Origin: Streptomyces harbinensis
Lineage (GTDB): Bacteria; Actinomycetota; Actinomycetes; Streptomycetales; Streptomycetaceae
Length of the DNA stretch: 64,000 nucleotides
Assembly (NCBI RefSeq): GCF_900116145.1
Contig: NZ_FPAB01000004.1
Location: 248,001-312,000, forward strand
Reading direction: 5' to 3'
The stretch's first letter is position 1. Every line of letters begins with the position of its first letter. The notes below the pieces were generated by a model. It saw only the letters and a list, made by a program, of their open reading frames with translations, was not told where the DNA came from and did not search any database. Of the stretch, positions 16,561 through 25,556 are shown piece after piece. The translations under genes were made by a program, and so were the position numbers.

Positions 16561-16575
16561 GGTACTGTCCGTACC
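16561..16575. promoter_or_regulatory. TetR operator palindrome 2
   Basis: GGTACTGTCCGTACC has the same arms and 5-base spacing as the palindrome at 16507. It lies about 37 bases upstream of the TIM-barrel gene start, where a promoter would be expected. The 54-base offset is close to five helical turns, so both sites face the same side of the DNA. Confidence 0.78.
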
Positions 16576-16612
16576 CTAAATCCCCGACCGAGACCGGAGG
16601 AGGCGACGCACC

Positions 16613-17617
16613 ATGCGCGCCCAAGGCATCAGCTACGACACGGGCTGGGTGCACCACGGCACCGCCGGGCACGACGGCTTCGACCCCGACGTGGTCCGCC
16701 GCGAACTGCGCGTCATCCGCGACGACCTGCACTGCACGGCGGTCCGCGTGATGGGCGGCGACCCCGCACGCCTGGAGATCGCCGCCCGGGCGGCGGCCGA
16801 CCTCGGCCTGGAGGTGTGGTTCTCGCCGTACCCGCTGGAACTGGCCGAGGACGAGATGCTCGCGCTGTTCGCGGACTGCGCGGAGCGGGCCGAACGCGTG
16901 CGGCGCGGCGGCGCCGAGGTGGTCTTCGTGACCGGCGCCGAACTCAGCCTCATGAACAACGGCTTCCTGCCGGGCGACAGCCTGGCCGAACGCGTCACCC
17001 ACATCCGCGACCACATCGGCCGCGTCGGCGACCGGGTGAACGCCTTCCTCGGCAAGGCCGTCCCGCTGGTGCGGGAACGTTTCGGCGGGCGGGTCACGTA
17101 CGCGGCGGTGCCGCTGGAGCAGGTCGACTGGACGCCGTTCGACATCCTGTCCATGGACCTGTACCGCTCGGCGCAGATCGCCGGGCAGTTCGAGGACGGC
17201 ATACGGCAGCTGGTGGCCGGGGGAAAACCGGTCGCCATCACCGAGTTCGGCTGCGCCACCTACCGGGGCGCCGCCGACCTCGGCGCGACCGGGCTCGACG
17301 CCGTCGAGTACGACCCCGCGACCCGCCGCCCGCTGAGGCTGAAGGACGTGTACGCGCGCGACGAGGCCGGCCAGGCGGCGTACCTGCGGGAATGCCTGGA
17401 GGCATTCGACGCGGGCGGCGTCGACGCGGCGTTCGTCTTCACCTTCGCCCTGTACGACCACCCCCACCGCCCGGACGGCGACCCGCGCGACGACCTGGAC
17501 CTCGCCAGCTACGGCGTGGTCAGGGTCCACGAGCGCCGCCCCGGGACGGACCACCCCGGCCCGCGCTGGGAACCGAAGGAGGCGTTCGGGGCGGTGGCCG
17601 CGTACTACGGGGAGTGA
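16613..17617 (+). CDS. TIM-barrel protein of unknown function (GH-like)
   Basis: The 334-residue protein has no signal peptide. It begins RAQGISYDTGW, and the motif KPVAITEFGCATYRGAAD near residue 210 resembles the strand carrying the catalytic Glu of clan A glycosidases; LEVWFSPYPLEL and DILSMDLYRSA fit other barrel strands. Similar actinobacterial proteins are sometimes labelled abortive infection proteins, but I see nothing here that supports this. GGAGGAGG lies upstream of the ATG. Control by the adjacent TetR protein is likely. Substrate and role are unknown. Confidence 0.7.
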   Translation: MRAQGISYDTGWVHHGTAGHDGFDPDVVRRELRVIRDDLHCTAVRVMGGDPARLEIAARAAADLGLEVWFSPYPLELAEDEMLALFADCAERAERVRRGGAEVVFVTGAELSLMNNGFLPGDSLAERVTHIRDHIGRVGDRVNAFLGKAVPLVRERFGGRVTYAAVPLEQVDWTPFDILSMDLYRSAQIAGQFEDGIRQLVAGGKPVAITEFGCATYRGAADLGATGLDAVEYDPATRRPLRLKDVYARDEAGQAAYLRECLEAFDAGGVDAAFVFTFALYDHPHRPDGDPRDDLDLASYGVVRVHERRPGTDHPGPRWEPKEAFGAVAAYYGE

Positions 17618-17636
17618 GGCGGCGGGGCGGCCGGGC

Positions 17637-20600
17637 TCACCGGGGGGAGAGCGAACGGAGCGCGCGGTCGGTACGGTCGGCGCGGTCGGTACCGTCAGGG
17701 CGGTCGGTACGGTCCGTACGGGCCGTCTGGTCGGGCACGGCGGTGGCCGCCGGAGCCGGGTCGCGGCCCTCCGTCCGTACCAGCAGCACCAGCAGCCCCA
17801 CCACCAGACCGGCCACCAGACCGACCGCGAGCCGGACCAGCGGCGTACTGGACACGGGCGCGGCCGAGGGCTGGGCATCGGCGAACACCGTGAGCCGGGC
17901 CCCGGTGCTCTCCGCCGCGTCATTGCCGTACGCGATCAGCGCGCGGGCCACGGCGTTGGCCATCTCGGCCGCCCGCGCCCCGGAAGTGGCGGTACCGGTG
18001 ATCTCGATCATCGGCGCGTCGGGCGAGGTGGCGGCCCGCACCCCGTCGCGCAGTTCCGCGAGTGTGACCCCCGCGTCGGCCTGAGCGGTCGTCAGCACGG
18101 CGTCACCGGTGGCGATCCGGCCGAACGCCTGCGCGTTCCCCACCGCCCCGGCGGGATCACTCCCCTCCGCCTGCCGAACGACGACGTAGCCACTGGCCGC
18201 GTACTCCCGGTCGGCGACCAGCCCGTACCCCGCGCCACCCAGCGTCCCGGCCAGGGCACACAGGAGCAGCGGCCACCACACGGGCAACGGGCGCGGCAGC
18301 CGGGCCCGCGCGGCACGGAGCCGGGCCCGCGTTCCCGGCGGGAGCTGCGGGAGCCAGGCGGTGCGGGTAGTGCGGGCCGGCGTTCTCCGCGAGAGCAGCG
18401 GGAACCGGGCGGTACGGGTGGCGCGGACGCCGGCTGGTGTCCTCCGCGAGAACGGCGGGAAGCACGCGGCCCAGGCGGTACGGAGGCGGGCCACGGCCGC
18501 GCGCGGCCGGAGGGACGGGACCCGCCGGTGGCGCCCGTGCCGGTTGGCAGCCGGAGCGGCAAGCCCTTCCCGGGCCACCCGCCCCGTCCGGCCGGTCCCG
18601 GAGACCCCCCGGGGCCGGCGGCCCCGCGCCTCGTCCTGGGCCACCGCCGGGCGGCGGCCACGGCGGGGTGCGGGCGGTACGGCCCCGGACACCGAAGCGT
18701 CCCCTTCCGCGTCCCCGGCACATTCGGCTGCGCCCCGCACCGGGCCCGGCTCGCCCGCACCGGCTTCCCGTGCCACGGACGGCGCACCGGCGGACCGGAC
18801 CATACGCCACGGCCATGCGACCGTCGAGCCCGAAGGAGAGCCGGCCGCCCCGGCCTCCGAAGCCGCGACCTGGGCAGTCTCCCCTGGGGAAGAGTCCACA
18901 GGGACGGAAGACATCGGTCCTGTTCCCGCCGCGCACCGGACACCGGCCCCGGCTCCGGCCGGGGCCTTCTCAGCCGGCTCCCGGCTCTCCGCCGACCCAT
19001 CACGGAGAGCGAACCGGCCTACCCGCCTCACCCAGCGGCCAACCGGCCCCCGCTGCCGCACCGTGCGGCTGCCGCTGCCGGCCCGGGTGCCCGCTGTCGC
19101 AGCATCCGCACTCGCGCCGCCGTCCCGCTCCGTACCGGCAGCCTCGGTGACTGCGGACGGCACAGCGCCTGGGGCCGACCGGCCCGCCCACCTCGACCGA
19201 CGAGCAACGGCGCCTCGACCCTCGCCAGCCCCGGTCGGGGAAGTCCGGGCACTGATACGCGCGCCGTCCGCCCCGGCCCGCACCGGCTCCGTACCCACGG
19301 CCTCGATGGCTGCGGACGGCAGACCACTCGGCGCCGACCGGCCCACCCACCTCAACCAACGAGCAACCGCACCCCGGCCCCCACCAACCCCGGTCTCCCC
19401 GGCCCGCGCCGGCTCCGTACCGGCAGGCTCGGTGACTGCGGACGGCAGACGGCTGGGGGCCGATCGGCCCACGCACGTCGCCCTGCGAGCAACGGCACCC
19501 CGGCGTCCACCAGCCCCGGCCGCCTCACTGCTCTCGGCGGCACCCGGCGAATCTGCCGACGTGCCCGCGCCCAGCCCCGTACCGGCCACCTCTCCCGCTG
19601 CGGACGGCACAGCGCCCGAGGCCGACCGGCCCACCCGCTTCACCCTGCGAGCAACCCAGGCCCGAACCCTGCCGGTTCCGACCTCCGCGCTGCCGAGCGA
19701 AGCACCCGCAGCCCCGGCCTCGGCCGCCCCGCCTCCTGCGGAGGGGACGCCGGGTACCGGCCGGCCCGTTCGGGGCGTCTCGGACTCCGGCCGCCGACGC
19801 GTACCGGGTGCCGTTCCGTCAGTGGCATCGGCCGCCGGGTGCGGGAGCCCGCTGTGTGTGGCCGGGCGGGCGTCGTCAGCGGGTCGTCCCGCTCCCGCCG
19901 CCGACGCGCCGGTGGTCCGGGACGGACCTGCCAGGGGTTCGTTCTCCGTTCGTGCCGCCGCTGTTTCCTCGTCCGTGGCCCGTTCCGTTTCGGCCGGTTC
20001 CGGGGCGGCATCCGGCGCTGTCGCGCGGGAAGAGCCGTGCCCCTCGTCTGTGCCGGACCGGCCCGGGACGGCCGGAGCCGACCGCGCGCGGCGCTCCCGC
20101 TGCGACCGGGCGAGACGGCGCCCGGCCCGGTGGGCCGGCAGCGGTCGGCGGATACCGACCAGCACCCACAGCAGCCAGGCCAGGCCTGCCACCCGGAACA
20201 CGCCGGCCGGTCGGCGTCCGGACGCCGACCCCTCGCCGTCCCCCGGCGAGGCGGGGCATGCCGGAGCGGCGCCCTTGCCCCCCGGAGCCGTACCGCAGCC
20301 GTCGTGCGCGGGCGGGTCAGCAGGTTCGGTGGGGGAGGCGGGGCGAGTGGTTGTCACGCCGGCCGGGCTCTCGCCTGCCGCAGGCGCCGCTGCCCCCGGG
20401 GCCTCGGCCGGGACGACCTGCACCACCCGGAACACCGCCGGGCCACCCGGGAGCCGGGCCACCCGGCCGACCGACACCGCCCCTGCGGTGACGGCGTGGT
20501 TCGATACGGCCGCAGGCCCGACCAGGCTCGTCTTCACGTTCCCGGTTCGGGGCACCGCCCTCTCCGTCCGGCCCGCCGGCCGCCGCTCGCGGGCGACCGC

Positions 20601-21986
20601 ACCGGCACCCGTGATCGTTCCGGGTACCGAGCGCCCGACGACACCAACCGGCGCCGGGGACTCCGCGCCCCCGGTACGGGATCGGCCGCCGGCCGGCACA
20701 GCCGCCGAGTCCTCCTGGCCGACGCCCCCGTCCGTCATGGCGCGGGCCGACATCGCCCCCGTACCGGCCGGGCCCGAGCCGCCGGTGTCCCCGCTTCCCC
20801 GCTCCGTGTCCTCCACCCGCCCGTGCCTGCTCTCGTCGCCGACTTCCGTACCGGCAGCCGCGCGGCCTCCGGGTACGACCGCGACCGGCGTCCCGGTGGC
20901 ACCGCCCCGCACCGTCCGGTGCCCGCCCCGGGCACGGTCCTCCGTCCCGGCCGCCCCTGCGCCCGGGTCCCGCCGCCCCGTCCCGTGGGCGCCGCCGCGC
21001 TCCGGAGTCGATCCGGGCACCGGCGCACCGCCGGAGTCCGCAGCGGACACGGTCGTCGCCGCCTTCCCGGTCGTCCCACTCTGGACGTCATCGCTTCCCG
21101 CAGGACCGGACCCGGACTTCCTCCGGCCCTTCCCACCGCGTCCGCCCGTCACCTCGGCGGCACCGCCCGGCACCGGGCGCACAGTCGGGCCGTGCTCGGC
21201 GGCGGGCCCGACGTCCATCGGCCCGTTGTCCCGCAGTGCCCGCGCCGCAGGGCTTTCACTTCCAGTACCGCCGGCTCCCGCCCGACCGCTCTCCGACCTG
21301 CCCGCCGCCGCCCGTGCGGGTCCCGTTCCGGCGACGTCACCGGGCGACTTCCGGCCTCCCCTGCCACGTCGGCCTGCCCGACCCGCCAGGCCGGCAGCGG
21401 CACCCTCCGACTCCGTGACCGACAGCGCCCCGTCCACAGGGGCAGCACCGTCACCCGCCCGACCGGTCACCGCCGCCCCAACGCTCTCCGACCTGTTCGC
21501 CGCCGGCCGAGCGGGTCGCGTCCCCGCCGCCTCAGCACTTCCCGCAGGATTGGGCCCTGGCTTCCTCCGGCCCTTCCCCCCGCGTCCGCCCGTCGCCCCA
21601 ACCACCACCGGGCCGTGCTCCGTGGCAGCCCCGGCTACCTCCGAACCCGTGTCCGGCAGTGCCTCGTCCGGAGGACTCCCACCGTCACCCGCCCGACCGG
21701 CCACCGCCCGACCGATCACCAGCGTGCCCGCCTCCCGCGCAGGCCCGTCCGCGCCGTCGCCCCCTCCCGCACCACCGGACCCGGGCGCCCCCCGCCCCGC
21801 CGCTTCCGCCGCCGCCCCGCGCACCGCGCCCTCCGCGCTCCCGGTGACCGCCGCACCCGGCATCCCCGTGCCCGCCGCCTCCGAACCCGCCGCCTCCGAA
21901 CCCGGCGGAACCCGCTTCGCCACCGCCCCGCAGCCGGCCTTCGGGCGGGTTGTCGCCTTCGCTCTCGTCTTCGCCTTGTGTCTCAT
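17637..21986 (-). CDS. Giant Wzz-like polysaccharide chain-length protein
   Basis: The frame encodes about 1449 residues. Only the last 215 match a known type: a membrane segment (WWPLLLCALAGTLGGAGYG, near 1235), a periplasmic-type region (REYAASGYVVVRQ, VGNAQAFGRIATGDAVL), and a second membrane segment (LVRLAVGLVAGLVVGLLVLL, near 1385). This is the Wzz/YveK polysaccharide co-polymerase fold. The preceding 1230 residues are Gly/Ala/Arg/Pro-rich with repeats, and include one hydrophobic segment (VAGLAWLLWVLVGI, near 600). The ATG overlaps the stop of the glycosyltransferase gene (ATGA). In a test stretch the minus frame has the highest third-position GC, which supports coding on this strand. 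The start could lie further in. Confidence 0.7.
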   Translation of the reverse strand: MRHKAKTRAKATTRPKAGCGAVAKRVPPGSEAAGSEAAGTGMPGAAVTGSAEGAVRGAAAEAAGRGAPGSGGAGGGDGADGPAREAGTLVIGRAVAGRAGDGGSPPDEALPDTGSEVAGAATEHGPVVVGATGGRGGKGRRKPGPNPAGSAEAAGTRPARPAANRSESVGAAVTGRAGDGAAPVDGALSVTESEGAAAGLAGRAGRRGRGGRKSPGDVAGTGPARAAAGRSESGRAGAGGTGSESPAARALRDNGPMDVGPAAEHGPTVRPVPGGAAEVTGGRGGKGRRKSGSGPAGSDDVQSGTTGKAATTVSAADSGGAPVPGSTPERGGAHGTGRRDPGAGAAGTEDRARGGHRTVRGGATGTPVAVVPGGRAAAGTEVGDESRHGRVEDTERGSGDTGGSGPAGTGAMSARAMTDGGVGQEDSAAVPAGGRSRTGGAESPAPVGVVGRSVPGTITGAGAVARERRPAGRTERAVPRTGNVKTSLVGPAAVSNHAVTAGAVSVGRVARLPGGPAVFRVVQVVPAEAPGAAAPAAGESPAGVTTTRPASPTEPADPPAHDGCGTAPGGKGAAPACPASPGDGEGSASGRRPAGVFRVAGLAWLLWVLVGIRRPLPAHRAGRRLARSQRERRARSAPAVPGRSGTDEGHGSSRATAPDAAPEPAETERATDEETAAARTENEPLAGPSRTTGASAAGAGRPADDARPATHSGLPHPAADATDGTAPGTRRRPESETPRTGRPVPGVPSAGGGAAEAGAAGASLGSAEVGTGRVRAWVARRVKRVGRSASGAVPSAAGEVAGTGLGAGTSADSPGAAESSEAAGAGGRRGAVARRATCVGRSAPSRLPSAVTEPAGTEPARAGETGVGGGRGAVARWLRWVGRSAPSGLPSAAIEAVGTEPVRAGADGARISARTSPTGAGEGRGAVARRSRWAGRSAPGAVPSAVTEAAGTERDGGASADAATAGTRAGSGSRTVRQRGPVGRWVRRVGRFALRDGSAESREPAEKAPAGAGAGVRCAAGTGPMSSVPVDSSPGETAQVAASEAGAAGSPSGSTVAWPWRMVRSAGAPSVAREAGAGEPGPVRGAAECAGDAEGDASVSGAVPPAPRRGRRPAVAQDEARGRRPRGVSGTGRTGRVAREGLAAPAANRHGRHRRVPSLRPRAAVARLRTAWAACFPPFSRRTPAGVRATRTARFPLLSRRTPARTTRTAWLPQLPPGTRARLRAARARLPRPLPVWWPLLLCALAGTLGGAGYGLVADREYAASGYVVVRQAEGSDPAGAVGNAQAFGRIATGDAVLTTAQADAGVTLAELRDGVRAATSPDAPMIEITGTATSGARAAEMANAVARALIAYGNDAAESTGARLTVFADAQPSAAPVSSTPLVRLAVGLVAGLVVGLLVLLVRTEGRDPAPAATAVPDQTARTDRTDRPDGTDRADRTDRALRSLSPR
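19010..19680 (-). repeat. Degenerate tandem repeats inside the chain-length gene
   Basis: The DNA anchor TGCGGACGGC recurs at 19152, 19311, 19437 and 19599, at spacings of 159, 126 and 162 bases, all multiples of three. In protein terms the unit contains a core like WVGRSAPSGLPSA followed by EAAGTEP; about five copies are recognisable. In-frame spacing suggests expansion under selection to keep the reading frame. Confidence 0.75.
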
Positions 21987-23071
21987 CGGCTCTGCGCCCC
22001 TTCGTACACATCCATCAGTCGCCCGGCCGCCCGGCCGATGTCGTAGTGGCGTACCGCCTCGGGGACCGGGAAGCGGTGCGGGGCCCGGTCGAGTTCGGTG
22101 CGCAGCGCCGCCCGCAGGGCTCCGGCCCCCGGCGCCACCCGGCGGGCGCCGGGGGCCGCCCGGGGCGGGAGTTCGTCGATCGCCGGACATGTCACGTGCA
22201 GCACCGGCAGCCCCGCCGCCAGGGCCTCCAGCGCGGCGAGCCCGAAGGTCTCCTCCGTCGACGCGGACACGAACACATCCATCGCCGACAGCACCTCCGG
22301 CACCGCGCACTCCCCCGGCAGCAGCACCCGCCCGGCCACGCCCAGCTCCGCCGCCAGCCGTTCCAGTCCGCCGCGCAGCGGCCCTTCGCCCGCCAGGACC
22401 AGCCGCACCTCGTCCGGCAGCCCCGCCACCGCCCGTACCAGGTCGGGGAATCCCTTGCCCGGCACCAGCCGCCCCACCCCGCCCACCAGCACCGCGTCCG
22501 CCGGCACGCCGAGGCGGGCCCGTACGGCGGCGCGCGCCTGCGGGTCGTACCGGAACCGTTCCGGGGCGATGCCGTTCGGGACGACGTGGATGCGCTCCGC
22601 CGGCACCCCCCACTGCCGCAGTCGCCCGGCGACCGTCCCCGAGACCGCGACCGTGGCCCGTCCCAGCCGTTCGGTCGCCAGGTAGAGCGCCCGGGTTCCG
22701 GGCGTCAGCGGACGGCCCTCCATCACCCGTTCCCCCAGCGAGTGTTCGGTGGCCACGACCGCCCGTACACCGGCGAGCCGGGCGGCGATCCGTCCGTACA
22801 CGCACGCACGGTACAGATGGGTGTGTACCAGGTCATATCCGCCGCGCCGGATCAGCCGGGCCAGCCTGGGCACGGCGCCCAGGTCCCGGTTGCCGGCCAT
22901 GCCCAGGTGCGTCACCCGGACGCCGTCGGCCCGCAGTTCGCGCGCCACCGCTCCGGGGTTGGTGAGGGTGACCACGTCGCTGGGCAGCGGCAGCCGGGTG
23001 AGCAGGGCGCGCAGCTGGCGTTCCGCTCCGCCCACCCCGAGGCCGGTGATGATGTGCAGGGCCCGCTTCAC
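21983..23071 (-). CDS. Family 4-type glycosyltransferase
   Basis: The 362-residue protein is a GT-B glycosyltransferase. The N-terminal domain begins HIITGLGVGGAERQL with YDLVHTHLYRA, and the C-terminal domain has GVGRLVPGKGFPDLVRA and the nucleotide-sugar motif VSASTEETFGLAALEALAAG with the conserved EX7E glutamates. It adds a sugar to the lipid-linked repeat unit on the inner membrane face. The GTG start at 23071 overlaps the deacetylase stop by 4 bases, and the stop overlaps the start of the chain-length gene. Confidence 0.92.
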   Translation of the reverse strand: MKRALHIITGLGVGGAERQLRALLTRLPLPSDVVTLTNPGAVARELRADGVRVTHLGMAGNRDLGAVPRLARLIRRGGYDLVHTHLYRACVYGRIAARLAGVRAVVATEHSLGERVMEGRPLTPGTRALYLATERLGRATVAVSGTVAGRLRQWGVPAERIHVVPNGIAPERFRYDPQARAAVRARLGVPADAVLVGGVGRLVPGKGFPDLVRAVAGLPDEVRLVLAGEGPLRGGLERLAAELGVAGRVLLPGECAVPEVLSAMDVFVSASTEETFGLAALEALAAGLPVLHVTCPAIDELPPRAAPGARRVAPGAGALRAALRTELDRAPHRFPVPEAVRHYDIGRAAGRLMDVYEGAQSR

Positions 23072-23928
23072 GCCCCGGCCTCCACCGGGCGGCGGCGCAG
23101 CGGGTGCAGCAGCCGCTTCAGGCGCAGCCGGGCGGTGCCGTCCGACTGGCCGACGTGGATCCGGGGCAGGGCGTGCCGGCCGGTGAGCGGTCCGGGGTCG
23201 ATGGCGCAGGCGTACGCGTAGCCGGCGTCCCGTACGGCGGCCACCGACCGATCGTCGACGGTGCCGTAGGGGTAGCAGAACCCGGCCGGTTCGCGGCCGG
23301 TGAGTTCGGCCAGCCGGGCGCGGCTGTCGGCGGTCTCGGCGCGCAGCGTCGCGTCGTCCAGGTCGGGCAGGGCGCGGTGCAGCAGGCCGTGCGAGCCGAT
23401 CTCCATACCGGCGTCGGCGGCGGCGCGGATGCCGGCCTCGTCGAGGAGTTCCCTGCGGGGGCCGAGTTCGTCCCACTCGTTCTCGCCGCCCAGCCGGCCC
23501 GGCAGGACGAACACGGTGGCCGTGAACCCGTGCCGGCGCAGCAGGGGCAGGGCGTTGCGGGTGAAGTCGGTGTAGCCGTCGTCGAAGGTGAGCGCGACAA
23601 GTCCGCCGGCGTCGCCCGCGTCGTGCGCGGCGAGCAGTTCGGCGGCGGAGACGCCGCGCAGGCCGCGGGCGCGCAGCCAGTCGAGGTGGGTGCGCAGCCG
23701 GTCGGGGGTGACGGTGATGTTGTACGGGTCGGCGGCGGTCACCGTGACGGAGTGGTACATGAGCATCCACAGGTGACGGCGCCTGGCGGGTCCGGCCGCG
23801 CGCTCCGGCTCGGTCTCCGGCTCGGTTTCCGGCGTGTGCTCCGGCTCGGGAGCGGGGCCGTGCGGCCCCTCGGGGCCGGGTTCCGGCCCGCGTCCCGGTC
23901 CGGTCAGCAGGTCGTCGAGTGAGGTCAT
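23068..23928 (-). CDS. Polysaccharide deacetylase (NodB domain)
   Basis: The 286-residue protein has a NodB homology domain: MYHSVTV, VALTFDDGYTDFTRNAL with the catalytic base Asp and a metal Asp, and EIGSHGLLHRALPDL with metal-binding histidines. It should remove N-acetyl groups from a glycan. The first 50 residues are Pro/Glu-rich (EPEHTPETEPETEPE), with no signal peptide, which suggests action on cytoplasmic lipid-linked sugar or unusual export. The ATG overlaps the flippase stop (ATGA), and the stop overlaps the GTG of the next gene. Confidence 0.9.
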   Translation of the reverse strand: MTSLDDLLTGPGRGPEPGPEGPHGPAPEPEHTPETEPETEPERAAGPARRRHLWMLMYHSVTVTAADPYNITVTPDRLRTHLDWLRARGLRGVSAAELLAAHDAGDAGGLVALTFDDGYTDFTRNALPLLRRHGFTATVFVLPGRLGGENEWDELGPRRELLDEAGIRAAADAGMEIGSHGLLHRALPDLDDATLRAETADSRARLAELTGREPAGFCYPYGTVDDRSVAAVRDAGYAYACAIDPGPLTGRHALPRIHVGQSDGTARLRLKRLLHPLRRRPVEAGA

Positions 23929-25556
23929 GGTGTGGCCTTCGGCTTTCGTCGGACGGCGGACAGCAGCGTCACGGCCTCCGGGACCCGCAGGGCTCTCGCG
24001 CAGGCGGCGAAGACCGCCGCTGTCACCAGGGCGGTGAGGAGGGTGGACAGTGGCGCGGAGGGGATGCGGGCGGCGGTGGCCCAGCCCGCCGCGGTGGCGG
24101 CGAGGGCGGCCGGGAGCAGGCGGCCGAGCCCGGCCATGACGGCGGCCGGGTCGATGGGGACGACCCGGCCGGCGAGGCCGCGCATCAGCAGCAGGGCGGT
24201 GGCGGTGATCCCGGCGGCGTTGGCGGCGGCGATCCCGGGGGCGCCCCAGTACCGCACGGCGACGCTGCCGGCCACCACCGTGATCGCCAGCCCGACGCCC
24301 ATGGCGGCCAGCGGGAACCAGACGGGGCGGGCGGCGGAGAAGAACGGCCTGATCAGCGCGCCGACCAGGGTGTGGCCGAGCAGGCCGAGCGCGTACACCC
24401 GCATCACGGCGGCGGTGGCGGCCGTCGACTCCGCGGTGAACACACCGCGCTGGAAGAGGACTTCGACGAGCTGCGGGGCGCAGGCGATGACGTACGCCGC
24501 GCCCAGGGCCGCCACGATGCCGACCAGCAGCAGATCGCGTTCCACCCGCCGCCGCGCCGCCTCGGTGTCGCCCTCGGCCAGCGCGCGGGCGACGAGCGGC
24601 AGGGTGACGGTGGGGATCATGAGGGCCAGCACCATGGGGATCTGGCCGACTTTCTGGGCGTAGTTGAGGTGCGAGATGGCGCCGGGGGTGAGCGAGGAGG
24701 CGAGGAAACGTTCCACCAGAACCTGGGCCTGCCGGCTGAGGGCGAACAGCACGATCGGCGCGACGAGCGCGAAGGTGACGCCGAGGACGTACGGGCGGCG
24801 GGTGCCGTCGGCGGCCGTACGCCGGGCGGCGCGCCAGTCGGCCCAGGCGGCGCGGACCGGGAGGGTGCGCAGGAAGAACGGCAGCTGGAGCAGCACCATC
24901 AGGACGCCGCCCACGGCCACCCCGAGGGCGGCGGCGCGCACCCCGAATCGGCTGTGCAGGGCGAGCGCGGTGGCGATGATGCCGATGTTGTAGCCGATGT
25001 AGATGGCGGCCGGGGCGAGGTAGCGGCGGTGGGCGCGCAGGGCGGCGCTGAAGTAGCCGGCGATGCCGAAGGTGAGCACCGTGACGGCGGTCAGCCGGGT
25101 GCAGTCGACGGCGAGGGCCGGGTCGGCGAGGCCGGGCGCGAGCAGCCGTACCAGCAGCGGCGCGGCGAGCGCGGCCAGCGCGGCGGCGGCGGCGAGGCCG
25201 AGCAGGACGCGCGGCAGCGAGCCGGCGAGGAGCCGGCGTACGGCGTCGGGGTCGGCGGTGCCCCGGGCCAGGGCGACGCTGAACGCCGGGACCAGCACCA
25301 GGGCCATGGCCTCCTCGATCAGCAGGGTGGAGGCGAACTCCGGGATGGTCCAGGAGACGAGAAAGGCGTCCGTCGCACTGTCCGCCCCGAACAGTCGTGC
25401 GATCATCTGATCGCGCAGCAGCCCGAACAGCGCCCCGCCCGCCGCCAGGACGGCCGTCAGCCCCGCCGCGCGCGCGACGAACCGCTGCCCCCGGTCCCGG
25501 CCCGGAGCCGGCCGCGGCGCCCCCGCCGGCTCCCGTACCTCCGCCGTACCGCTCAT
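23925..25556 (-). CDS. MurJ/MviN-type lipid-linked oligosaccharide flippase
   Basis: The 543-residue protein has about 14 hydrophobic segments, with LFGLLRDQMIARLFGADSATDAF near the N-terminus, the hallmark of MurJ/MviN proteins of the MOP superfamily. In an exopolysaccharide operon it would act as the Wzx-type flippase moving lipid-linked repeat units across the membrane. It overlaps the polymerase upstream and the deacetylase downstream by 4 bases each. It could be annotated as murJ, but its location argues for a dedicated polysaccharide role. Confidence 0.9.
   Translation of the reverse strand: MSGTAEVREPAGAPRPAPGRDRGQRFVARAAGLTAVLAAGGALFGLLRDQMIARLFGADSATDAFLVSWTIPEFASTLLIEEAMALVLVPAFSVALARGTADPDAVRRLLAGSLPRVLLGLAAAAALAALAAPLLVRLLAPGLADPALAVDCTRLTAVTVLTFGIAGYFSAALRAHRRYLAPAAIYIGYNIGIIATALALHSRFGVRAAALGVAVGGVLMVLLQLPFFLRTLPVRAAWADWRAARRTAADGTRRPYVLGVTFALVAPIVLFALSRQAQVLVERFLASSLTPGAISHLNYAQKVGQIPMVLALMIPTVTLPLVARALAEGDTEAARRRVERDLLLVGIVAALGAAYVIACAPQLVEVLFQRGVFTAESTAATAAVMRVYALGLLGHTLVGALIRPFFSAARPVWFPLAAMGVGLAITVVAGSVAVRYWGAPGIAAANAAGITATALLLMRGLAGRVVPIDPAAVMAGLGRLLPAALAATAAGWATAARIPSAPLSTLLTALVTAAVFAACARALRVPEAVTLLSAVRRKPKATP

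Noticed and set aside
19010..19680. Possible CRISPR array
   Set aside because: Repeats are degenerate, 126-162 bases apart, in coding frame, and without the uniform short repeat and unique spacers of CRISPR.
18361..22965. Long open frames on the plus strand opposite the chain-length gene
   Set aside because: High GC leaves several frames open here. The sampled third-position GC favours the minus frame, the plus product has no recognisable domain and it also runs antisense into the glycosyltransferase.
23925..25556. Housekeeping MurJ
   Set aside because: The sequence fits MurJ broadly, but coupling with exopolysaccharide genes on both sides argues for a dedicated flippase; the true murJ is expected elsewhere.
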